A stretch of DNA of 6,394 nt from Dehalococcoidia bacterium (GTDB taxonomy: Bacteria; Chloroflexota; Dehalococcoidia; Dehalococcoidales; JAUWZL01): positions 1 through 6,394 of the forward strand of contig JAUWZL010000041.1 in NCBI GenBank assembly GCA_030615305.1. Direction: 5' to 3'. A program made the translations under genes and the position numbers. Below the pieces are notes generated by a model. That model did not search any database. It saw only the letters and a program-made list of their open reading frames with translations, and was not told where the DNA came from. Shown piece by piece: positions 1 to 5,182 of the stretch (within the stretch, counting starts at the first letter, position 1; the number at the start of each line of letters is the position of its first letter).

Positions 1-1
1 A

Positions 2-484
2 CACCAGGCACCTAAAAGTGTAGACTGCGCTGTTGTCATCATCTCCGGTACCAGGACGGAGAAAACCGATGAGTCGGGCAAACTTATTATGCAGGCTCTC
101 AAGAGCAGCGGTCATCAGGTAGTGTCGTACTCTATTTTAAAGAATGATGCCGCCCTAATCGGCAACAAGCTTAATGAACTCCTGGGTGAAGAGAAGCTTC
201 AGGTAATCATCACCAGCGGCGGCACCGGAGTAAGCCGCCTGGATATTACCGTAGAGGCAGTGTTCTCAATTCTGGAGAAAAAACTGGATGGTTTTGGCGA
301 GCCGTTTCGCTTTTTAACCTACCGGGAAATAGGCACCCCTAGTATTATGAGCCGGGCAATGGCTGGTGTCGCCCGGGGAAAGGTTATCATCTGCCTTCCG
401 GGCTCGGTCGGGGCCGTAAAATTGGCCATGGAGAAGATAGTCCTGCCAGAAATCGGACACCTGGTAAGGGAAGCAACAAGATGA
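2..484 (+). CDS. moaB: Molybdopterin adenylyltransferase, MoaB/MogA family (5' end outside window)
   Basis: MoaB/MogA proteins activate molybdopterin by adenylation, giving the substrate for MoeA in the cytoplasmic Moco pathway. The reading frame is open from base 2, before the first internal ATG at 89. The upstream residues APKSVDCAVVIISGTRTE match the usual N-terminus of the family, so the true start lies just left of the window. About 160 residues are visible, close to full length. Seen motifs are the pterin-binding SGGTG loop (215-229) followed by D-I-T-V-E-A, the MoaB-style GFGEPFR and EIGT...SRAMAGV blocks, and LPGSVGAVKLAMEK near the C-terminus. In most homologues the residue before the Asp (codon 242-244) is Arg; here it is Leu, with an Arg one position earlier. 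The stop overlaps the moeA start as ATGA, so the two are probably translationally coupled. The sequence is closer to MoaB than to MogA, but both names are used for this activity. Confidence 0.93.
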   Translation, partial: HQAPKSVDCAVVIISGTRTEKTDESGKLIMQALKSSGHQVVSYSILKNDAALIGNKLNELLGEEKLQVIITSGGTGVSRLDITVEAVFSILEKKLDGFGEPFRFLTYREIGTPSIMSRAMAGVARGKVIICLPGSVGAVKLAMEKIVLPEIGHLVREATR

Positions 485-1686
485 GACCATTTGGCACACT
501 GCTCCCTTTTGAGGAAGCCGAAAGAATAATGGCCACCAATATGGAGCCAATTACCAGGGTTGAGACTATCAGCATTGATGGCTGCCTGGGCCGGGTTCTG
601 GCAGAAGCTATAATTGCCACCTTGAGCACACCGCCTTTTGATAGGGCGGCTGTGGACGGCTATGCGCTTAAGGCCAGGGAAACCTTTGGTGTCTCCCGGC
701 AGAATCCCAGGATGCTTGATGTAGTTGATGTTCTGTACGCCGGGGCGAGACCACAGAGAAGGCTAGCCCGAGGAGAGAGCATCCAGATTGCTACCGGAGC
801 TAGAATGCCCCAGGGTGCCGATGCCGTGGTCATGGTTGAGGATGTTAGTCTGGAAGACGACCGGATAAAGGTATTCAAGTCGGTCTACCCAAAGGCAAAC
901 CTAGCGCCAAAGGGAGAAGATATCAAAAAGGGGGAACTGGTGCTAAAGGAGGGCTTTGTTTTGGACCCGTCTAAGATAGGAGTCCTTGCATCTCAAGGGA
1001 TAAGCCGTGTCAAGGTATATGAAAAGCCCAAAATAGCCGTCATCCCTACCGGTGAAGAGATAGGCGAAGTGGGCAAACGGTTAAGGCCGGGTCAGATATA
1101 CGATATTAACTCTTATACCGTCAGTGCCGTAGTAGAAGAAAACGGCTGTGCCCCCATCAAGTTCGGTATTGTTGGTGATAACCCTCAGGAAATCAAAGCC
1201 ACCATTAAGGAGGCGCTTGAAGCTGACCTAGTGGTTTTCACAGGCGGCTCCTCTGTAGGTGAGAAAGACCTGTTGTTTGGTATCCTTAAGGAAATGGGTG
1301 AAGTTCTCTTTCATGGCATTCAGATAAAGCCGGGCAAGCCAACCCTGTTTGCCTTGGTGAGCGGGAAACCAGTCTTGGGTATGCCTGGCTATCCCGCTTC
1401 CTGCTTGATTAACGCCTATCTACTTCTTTTACCGGCGCTGAGAAAGATGGCCCGCTTACTGCCAAAAAGAAGGGTAACTGTTGCCGCCAGACTTGGTGAA
1501 AGAGTCCCGGGGAGTCTTGGCCGGAGGCAGTTTTTGCCGGTTAGGGTTGAGGCCGATACTGCTATGCCCATATTTAAGGAATCGGGGGCAATAACCGGCA
1601 CCGCCACAGCTGACGGCTATATTGTGATAGCTGAGAATACTGACATACTGGAGAAGGGTGAGCCGGTCACGGTAACACTGTTCTAG
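481..1686 (+). CDS. moeA: Molybdopterin molybdenumtransferase MoeA
   Basis: MoeA inserts molybdate (or tungstate) into adenylylated molybdopterin, releasing AMP and giving active Moco. The 401-residue length is normal for the family. Visible motifs are PPFDRAAVDGYALKA with Asp59 of the DGYA signature, GARMPQGADAVVMVED, PTGEEI, the MoCF-domain loop GGSSVGEKD (residues 255-263), KPGKP (283-287) and MPGYPASCL (from 301). A C-terminal beta domain contains GRRQFLPVRV. PGYP replaces the E. coli-type PGNP, a variant I associate with other lineages. The start ATG overlaps the upstream stop (ATGA), with AGGGA nine bases before it. The stop codon lies in a CTAG shared with the convergent MOSC gene, so there is no room for a separate terminator. 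All key motifs look intact. A tungsten preference cannot be judged from this sequence. Confidence 0.97.
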   Translation: MRPFGTLLPFEEAERIMATNMEPITRVETISIDGCLGRVLAEAIIATLSTPPFDRAAVDGYALKARETFGVSRQNPRMLDVVDVLYAGARPQRRLARGESIQIATGARMPQGADAVVMVEDVSLEDDRIKVFKSVYPKANLAPKGEDIKKGELVLKEGFVLDPSKIGVLASQGISRVKVYEKPKIAVIPTGEEIGEVGKRLRPGQIYDINSYTVSAVVEENGCAPIKFGIVGDNPQEIKATIKEALEADLVVFTGGSSVGEKDLLFGILKEMGEVLFHGIQIKPGKPTLFALVSGKPVLGMPGYPASCLINAYLLLLPALRKMARLLPKRRVTVAARLGERVPGSLGRRQFLPVRVEADTAMPIFKESGAITGTATADGYIVIAENTDILEKGEPVTVTLF

Positions 1687-2117
1687 ATTACCCTAAGCTC
1701 GTCCCCTGCCTTTACTGTGCCGCCTTTAAGTACCCGGGTGAATACTCCCTCAGTGGGCATGACGCAGGTGCCCACCAGCTTAAATATAGCGCAGCGGTCG
1801 TGGCATTCCTTGCCTATCTGGGTCACTTCCAGGATAACATCCTGTCCGATGCTGAGCTGTGTGCCGATGGGTAGAGAGAAAAGCTCCAGGCCTTCCGTGG
1901 TCAGGTTCTCGGCAAAATCGCCGGGGCCTACCTCAGCACCCAGACGGCGTATCTTATCAATGCTGGCCAGTGCCAGCAGGCTTACCTGACGATGGCCATC
2001 AGAGCCAGCGTGAGCATCACCAACTAGCCCGTAATCTTCTTTAATAAACCCTTCTTTTATGTCTCTCTTTTTAGTTCCCTTTTTCGTGCTGGTACAGACT
2101 GCTATTATACTGGCCAT
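1683..2117 (-). CDS. Small MOSC-domain protein
   Basis: This 144-residue protein is essentially a single MOSC domain, the C-terminal domain of Moco sulfurases, which is also found alone or fused to MogA/MoaB. The domain is thought to bind Moco or carry sulfur; the role of stand-alone versions is not settled. The diagnostic block is GKECHDRCAIFKLVGTC (Cys105, His106, Cys109, Cys118), followed by MPTEGVFTRVLKGGTVKAGD. The central stretch GDFAENLTTEG is also typical. I chose the ATG at 2117, four bases after the moaC stop, because it begins at MASIIAVC, the usual domain edge. A longer reading would need a TTG at 2192 deep inside moaC. The nearest purine-rich site is about 15 bases upstream, so translation is probably coupled to moaC. 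It is the last gene of the moaA-moaC operon, which supports a role in cofactor handling. Confidence 0.9.
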   Translation of the reverse strand: MASIIAVCTSTKKGTKKRDIKEGFIKEDYGLVGDAHAGSDGHRQVSLLALASIDKIRRLGAEVGPGDFAENLTTEGLELFSLPIGTQLSIGQDVILEVTQIGKECHDRCAIFKLVGTCVMPTEGVFTRVLKGGTVKAGDELRVI

Positions 2118-2121
2118 CTCG

Positions 2122-2604
2122 TCAGCCGTTTTCTCCTCTCTGGTAGGTGCCGCTCTTGCCACCCTTCTTGCTTTCAAGGTAAATATTCTCAATGGTCATG
2201 CCACGGTCAATTGACTTGCACATATCGTAGATGGTTAAGGCACTGGCTGAGGCAGCAACCAGAGCCTCCATTTCAACCCCGGTCTTGCCACTGCTTTTTA
2301 CCGTGGCCGTTATCTTTATAAAATCAGGGGGGGTAAGCTCAAAGTCGACAGCAACATTGCTTAAAAGTATCGGATGGCACAGGGGAATCAGGTCAGGTGT
2401 TCTCTTGGCGGCCATAATCCCGGCCAACCTGGCCACGGCTAGAACATCACCCTTTTTAAGCCCTTGTTGTTTGATTTTATCCAGAGTGGCCGGCTTCATC
2501 CTGACACCACCTATAGCTACGGCCTGGCGCACCGTTTCACCCTTCTGGGTGACATCTACCATGCGGGCTTCGCCTTTTTCATTGACATGGGTTAACTCTG
2601 TCAT
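2122..2604 (-). CDS. moaC: Cyclic pyranopterin monophosphate synthase MoaC
   Basis: MoaC converts the MoaA product, 3',8-cyclo-7,8-dihydro-GTP, to cyclic pyranopterin monophosphate, the first stable Moco intermediate. The 160-residue length is normal. The active-site set is complete: Arg26, Lys51, the PLCHPI block with His77, VEMEAL with Glu111 and Glu113, and YDMCK with Asp127 and Lys130. These match E. coli MoaC residues with a shift of at most one. The ATG at 2604 is preceded by a good AGAGGAG Shine-Dalgarno site in the 19-base gap after moaA. The gene is followed four bases later by the MOSC gene. The order moaA-moaC-MOSC and the tight spacing indicate one transcript. Confidence 0.97.
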   Translation of the reverse strand: MTELTHVNEKGEARMVDVTQKGETVRQAVAIGGVRMKPATLDKIKQQGLKKGDVLAVARLAGIMAAKRTPDLIPLCHPILLSNVAVDFELTPPDFIKITATVKSSGKTGVEMEALVAASASALTIYDMCKSIDRGMTIENIYLESKKGGKSGTYQRGENG

Positions 2605-2623
2605 GGCCTCTCCTCTGCTTGTC

Positions 2624-3607
2624 TCAGCCGCCTATTTGCCACATCTGCCGTTTACCCGGAACAAAGTCTTCGGATAGACGATGCCGTTCTCTCTTTAGGG
2701 CAGCTGCCTGTCGCATTAGCCCCTCCAGCTCTTGGGTAGAGGCACCACGGCGCAACGGCCCTTTCAAATCCACCTCACTGTCTTCCAGTAGGCAGGGCCG
2801 CAGCCGACCATCGGCAGTGAGACGGAAGCGGTTACATTGGGAACAGAAGCAGTCCGTTACCGGCCCGATGAAACCTATAGTGCCACTGGCTCCCGACAGC
2901 TGGTAATACTTGGCCGGGCCATTACCCGATGTCGGCCAGCAGGGCTCAAGCTGGCCAAGGGACTCCTGAATAGTGGCCATCATTTCCTGAACGGCTACCA
3001 GCTTGCTTTCTTCAATCCTTGAGGTCACCAGGGGCATTTCCTCAATAAACCTTACATGCCAGCCATCACTAACACTAGCCCGGGCAAAGTCTAAAAGCTC
3101 GTCATCATTTACACCCCTGATAACCACCATGTTTATCTTCACCGGATTTAGTCCGGCATTTCTGGCTGCCTCAATACCGCCAAGAACGTCCTTTAGCTTA
3201 TCCTGGCTGGTAATGTACCTGAACTTATCTGCCTTAAATGTATCCAGGCTGATATTGACTCGCTTAAGACCGGCCGCTTTAAGCTGGGCAGCATATTTGC
3301 CGAGAAATATGGCATTGGTGGTAAGCGAGATTTCGTCAATGCCTTCTACCTGGGAAAGCAACTCAACCAGTTTGTTCAGTTCAGGCCTGACTAGGGGTTC
3401 ACCACCGGTGAGACGTATTTTCTTAACACCCAACCCGGCTGCTGCCTGAACCACCCGGTGTATTTCCTCGTAGCGAAGAATATCATCATGAGTCAGATGG
3501 GGCACCAGCTTGGCCGTGCAATAGATACAGCGCAGGTTACAGCGGTCAGTGACTGAGACACGTATGTAGTCTATCTGACGATGAAAAGAATCGATAAGAC
3601 CGGTCAT
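2624..3607 (-). CDS. moaA: GTP 3',8-cyclase MoaA (radical SAM)
   Basis: MoaA is the radical SAM enzyme that cyclises GTP in the first committed step of Moco synthesis. The 327-residue protein has both iron-sulfur sites. The N-terminal site is Cys23, Cys27 and Cys30 in [11 protein letters not shown] (SAM cluster). The C-terminal site is Cys255, Cys258 and Cys272 in a C-x2-C-x13-C pattern around [14 protein letters not shown] (GTP-binding cluster). The SAM-binding GGEP is at 68-71 and GPAKYY at 230-235. The protein ends in Gly-Gly, a conserved MoaA feature needed for activity in studied homologues. The ATG at 3607 has only a weak AGGUAAAG Shine-Dalgarno site and follows a leader of about 265 nt with riboswitch-like structure. 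The weak site may itself be part of the control (see the leader entries). The gene leads the moaA-moaC-MOSC operon. Confidence 0.97.
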   Translation of the reverse strand: MTGLIDSFHRQIDYIRVSVTDRCNLRCIYCTAKLVPHLTHDDILRYEEIHRVVQAAAGLGVKKIRLTGGEPLVRPELNKLVELLSQVEGIDEISLTTNAIFLGKYAAQLKAAGLKRVNISLDTFKADKFRYITSQDKLKDVLGGIEAARNAGLNPVKINMVVIRGVNDDELLDFARASVSDGWHVRFIEEMPLVTSRIEESKLVAVQEMMATIQESLGQLEPCWPTSGNGPAKYYQLSGASGTIGFIGPVTDCFCSQCNRFRLTADGRLRPCLLEDSEVDLKGPLRRGASTQELEGLMRQAAALKRERHRLSEDFVPGKRQMWQIGG

Positions 3608-3678
3608 TTTCTTTACCTATTCTACCATATGGGCTAGGACTAAGCTACTGGCCCTTCTGTGCCCGATGGTAAACTGAA

Positions 3679-3698
3679 ATGCCTCCCGAAGGAGGCAT
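3679..3698 (-). terminator. Leader hairpin, possible riboswitch-controlled attenuator
   Basis: This is a perfect 8-bp inverted repeat (AUGCCUCC with GGAGGCAU) closed by a UUCG tetraloop on the minus strand, an exceptionally stable hairpin. The downstream tract is AUUUCAGUUU, poor in uridines compared with a textbook intrinsic terminator, so termination may be inefficient. Its 5' arm (GCCUCCUU, 3696-3689) can instead pair with AAGGAGGU (3738-3731), which includes the 3' strand of the aptamer closing helix. The hairpin and that alternative pairing exclude each other, as expected for a riboswitch expression platform. A 7-bp outer stem, CUGUGCC (3717-3711) with GGCACAG (3663-3657), encloses the hairpin. 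Confidence 0.45.
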
Positions 3699-3731
3699 AG
3701 AAGACTAGAAGGCACAGGCTGCCTTCCTTGA

Positions 3732-3828
3732 CCTCCTTTCCAAATACGGGCGGCGTAAAGGTTTCCCGTTACACCTTAATCGGTTGCCGTCCCTAGGCAA
3801 AAGCCCTTAGGTACCGGTAACTCGGAGG
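3732..3828 (-). promoter_or_regulatory. Probable Moco-type riboswitch aptamer in the moaA leader
   Basis: The minus-strand RNA folds by hand into a closing helix P1 (CCUCC 3828-3824 with GGAGG 3736-3732) enclosing two arms. Arm A has GUUACCG (3821-3815) paired with CGGCAAC (3789-3783), one mismatch. It carries CCUAAG (3811-3806) opposite UAGG (3795-3792), closed by GGC/GCC and a UUUU loop. This is the 11-nt GAAA-tetraloop receptor minus one U. Arm B has GGUGUAA (3775-3769) paired with UUACGCC (3758-3752), capped by GG-GAAA-CC (3767-3760). Both loop and receptor sit about ten base pairs from the junction, so they could dock. As I recall, the Moco riboswitch has a GNRA tetraloop and receptor and often precedes moaA, which fits. 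The class name is inference because I cannot run the covariance model. It could also be an unrelated aptamer. Confidence 0.6.
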
Positions 3829-3880
3829 ACCATCTCTGACTTCGTAAGTTAAGTTACAACACTTTATCAGTGCTTAAATA

Positions 3881-3909
3881 AATATACCAATTTAACCCAG
3901 CCATGTCAA
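3881..3909 (-). promoter_or_regulatory. Sigma-70 promoter of the moaA-moaC-MOSC operon
   Basis: Read on the minus strand there is a perfect -35 box TTGACA (3909-3904), a 17-base spacer and a -10 box TATATT (3886-3881, five of six matches). Transcription would start near 3874, giving an untranslated leader of about 265 nt before the moaA ATG. This placement puts the whole structured region inside the moaA transcript and supports the minus strand as the functional one. Confidence 0.75.
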
Positions 3910-3945
3910 TGGACTAAGAAAGGAACCCACAGCTAATTATGGATA

Positions 3946-3954
3946 TGCTATAAT
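3946..3954 (+). promoter_or_regulatory. Extended -10 promoter for degV
   Basis: The plus strand has TGC followed by a perfect TATAAT (3949-3954), an extended -10 element. No recognisable -35 box lies 16 to 18 bases upstream (CCCACA region), which extended -10 promoters can do without. The start site would be near 3961, about 25 bases before the degV ATG. It diverges from the moaA promoter, with the two cores about 40 bases apart. Confidence 0.6.
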
Positions 3955-3986
3955 TTAGGAAATTTAATGCCATAGGGGAGAAATTC

Positions 3987-4856
3987 ATGGGTAATGTTGC
4001 CATCGTCACTGATAGTATCGCCTGTATTACTAAGGAGCAGATTGAGCAGTATGGAATCCGAGTTGTCCCCATAAAAATCGTCTTTGAAGACAAGGTTTAC
4101 CATGATGGGGTAGACCTTACCGCATCTGAGGCTTATCAGTTTCTAGATAGAGCTCCAGAGAAATTTTTAACCTCGCCATCCTCTCCAGCCGATTACGCCA
4201 GCGCTTTCCGCGAAACGGGTGCTCAAGCATCGGGCATCCTTTGCCTCACCCTCTCCTCCAAGCTCAGCACAGCGTTCAACATGGCAACCGTGGCCAAAGA
4301 GCAGGTCAAGGATGAGCTGCCCCAAACGGCTATTGAGGTAATGGATGCCAAAACTGTCACCGCAACCCAAGCCCTTATTGCCTTAGCCGCAGCCCGAGCA
4401 GCAGCTCAAGGCAAGGAGCTAAAGGAGGTTACCGAAACAGCACGACTAGTTAGAGAGCGGGTCTATGCAGCTGTCGCCCTTGAGACTATCCGTTATGTAT
4501 ACCGGACAGGACGAATACCCAAGATTGCCGCCCAGGTAGGCTCCAAGCTAGGGGTCAAGCCGATATTGACTGTCTATGATGGTTTAGTGCATTTTGCCGG
4601 TATCACCAGGACCAAACAGCACGGTGTAGACCGCATTATTGAAATCATGAGACAAAGGGTGGGCACCGAGCCTGTCCATGTGGCAGTAATGCACGCTGAT
4701 ACTCTTGATGAGGGTGAGAAACTAAAGGAGCTTGTCTCATCCGAGTTCAATTGTGTGGAACTGTTTCTTACCGAATTCAGCCCGGTAATGGGCTATGCCA
4801 CCGGCCGCGGCACGCTGGGGCTTGCTTTCTACGCACTGCCTCCTGAGTCACACTAG
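3987..4856 (+). CDS. DegV family protein (fatty-acid binding)
   Basis: DegV proteins bind a long-chain fatty acid between two domains. In Firmicutes some (FakB) present it to the kinase FakA for phosphorylation. The 289-residue length is typical. Family marks are VAIVTDS at the N-terminus, PIKIVFEDKVYHDGVDL, the LTSPSSP loop (61-67), the SSKLSTAFNMA segment (90-100), YRTGRIPKIAAQVGSKLGVKPIL (172-194) and a C-terminal PVMGYATGRGTLGLAFY. The last block normally reads H-T-G-P-G; here it is A-T-G-R-G, so a conserved His and Pro are replaced. The ATG at 3987 has AGGGGAG six bases before it. No FakA-like kinase is visible, so FakB function is not shown. The stop shares a CTAG with the convergent ORF on the other strand. 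Confidence 0.93.
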   Translation: MGNVAIVTDSIACITKEQIEQYGIRVVPIKIVFEDKVYHDGVDLTASEAYQFLDRAPEKFLTSPSSPADYASAFRETGAQASGILCLTLSSKLSTAFNMATVAKEQVKDELPQTAIEVMDAKTVTATQALIALAAARAAAQGKELKEVTETARLVRERVYAAVALETIRYVYRTGRIPKIAAQVGSKLGVKPILTVYDGLVHFAGITRTKQHGVDRIIEIMRQRVGTEPVHVAVMHADTLDEGEKLKELVSSEFNCVELFLTEFSPVMGYATGRGTLGLAFYALPPESH

Positions 4857-5182
4857 CTTAGTGCCTTATATTTATCAGTTAAGATGCCCGCCTTTTCAAA
4901 AAGAACGCGAATTCTGTCTATCTCTTCATCTCTGGGACCACTTCCTAATCCAAAGGTGCCAATACCCATGTAGCCATCACGCTCAGGATTATCGGTGATG
5001 GTCCAGATGGCAAATTGCCGGACACGAGAGGTCTCTTCGTGGAAATCGGGTAGATAAAGCAGCTTCACCAGGTCTTCGGGAGGCACTTCAGTGCTTAGCG
5101 CAAGGATGTTACTCTCTTCAGGCGCATCTAGCTCCATATTGGCACAGGCGGCATCAATATCAAGGTTACCGACCCTCGGCAT
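4853..5182 (-). CDS. Short ORF resembling an orphan extracellular domain (possible frameshifted tail of the lipoprotein)
   Basis: From the ATG at 5182 this frame gives 109 residues. There is no signal peptide, although its content (CANMELDAPEESN at 13-25, then VRQFAIWTITDN at 54-65) resembles domains I associate with secreted bacterial proteins. I do not recognise a named family. It overlaps the end of the lipoprotein gene by 17 bases in another frame. Skipping a single base at the lipoprotein TAA (5168-5166) would join the two as ...AEGR-NLDIDAACANM, a plausible domain junction. It may therefore be the true C-terminal domain cut off by a frameshift (real or from assembly), or a separate coupled gene. 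The ATG at 5182 has AGGG only three bases upstream, a poor ribosome site. An internal ATG at 5137 is less likely. The frame is open well before 5182 but only with a TTG start. The stop shares CTAG with degV. Confidence 0.6.
   Translation of the reverse strand: MPRVGNLDIDAACANMELDAPEESNILALSTEVPPEDLVKLLYLPDFHEETSRVRQFAIWTITDNPERDGYMGIGTFGLGSGPRDEEIDRIRVLFEKAGILTDKYKALS

Larger units (their letters stand above)
3608..3986. other. 379-base divergent intergenic region between moaA and degV
   Basis: No protein-coding frame is supported here. From the moaA side it contains the weak moaA Shine-Dalgarno site, then the nested stems 3657-3717 with the UUCG hairpin. Further out lie the tetraloop and receptor element 3732-3828 and a small 5' hairpin on the minus strand (AGCACU paired with AGUGUU, about 3857-3873). 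The moaA promoter follows at 3881-3909. On the degV side are the extended -10 element at 3946-3954 and the Shine-Dalgarno site AGGGGAG (3974-3980), six bases before the degV ATG. Confidence 0.8.

Noticed and set aside
2118..2192. N-terminal extension of the MOSC protein from a TTG at 2192
   Set aside because: It would overlap moaC by about 70 bases with a basic, non-domain sequence. The ATG at 2117 fits the domain start and operon spacing.
2231..2677. 148-codon plus-strand frame opposite moaC
   Set aside because: It is the shadow of moaC and the moaA end, whose catalytic motifs are complete on the minus strand.
3003..3449. 148-codon plus-strand frame opposite moaA
   Set aside because: It is antisense to a fully conserved moaA, with no ribosome site and no recognisable content.
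3711..3740. AGGUCAAGGAAGGCAGCC on the minus strand, recalling the SRP RNA apical loop
   Set aside because: The conserved GGUCAGG...CCGGAAGG...AGCAGCC order and hairpin do not form, and the segment lies in the moaA leader.
3746..3775. H-type pseudoknot: CGGG (3768-3765) pairing with CCCG (3750-3747) across the GGUGUAA/UUACGCC stem
   Set aside because: It is geometrically possible, but it competes with the GG-GAAA-CC hairpin cap. The nearby receptor sequence makes the GAAA loop the better explanation. It could be an alternative state.
3769..3791. GGCAACC followed by GGUG on the minus strand, recalling part of the SAM-I riboswitch core
   Set aside because: The 5' half of the SAM-I consensus (kink-turn region with GAGGGA) and the closing GAGAU segment are missing.
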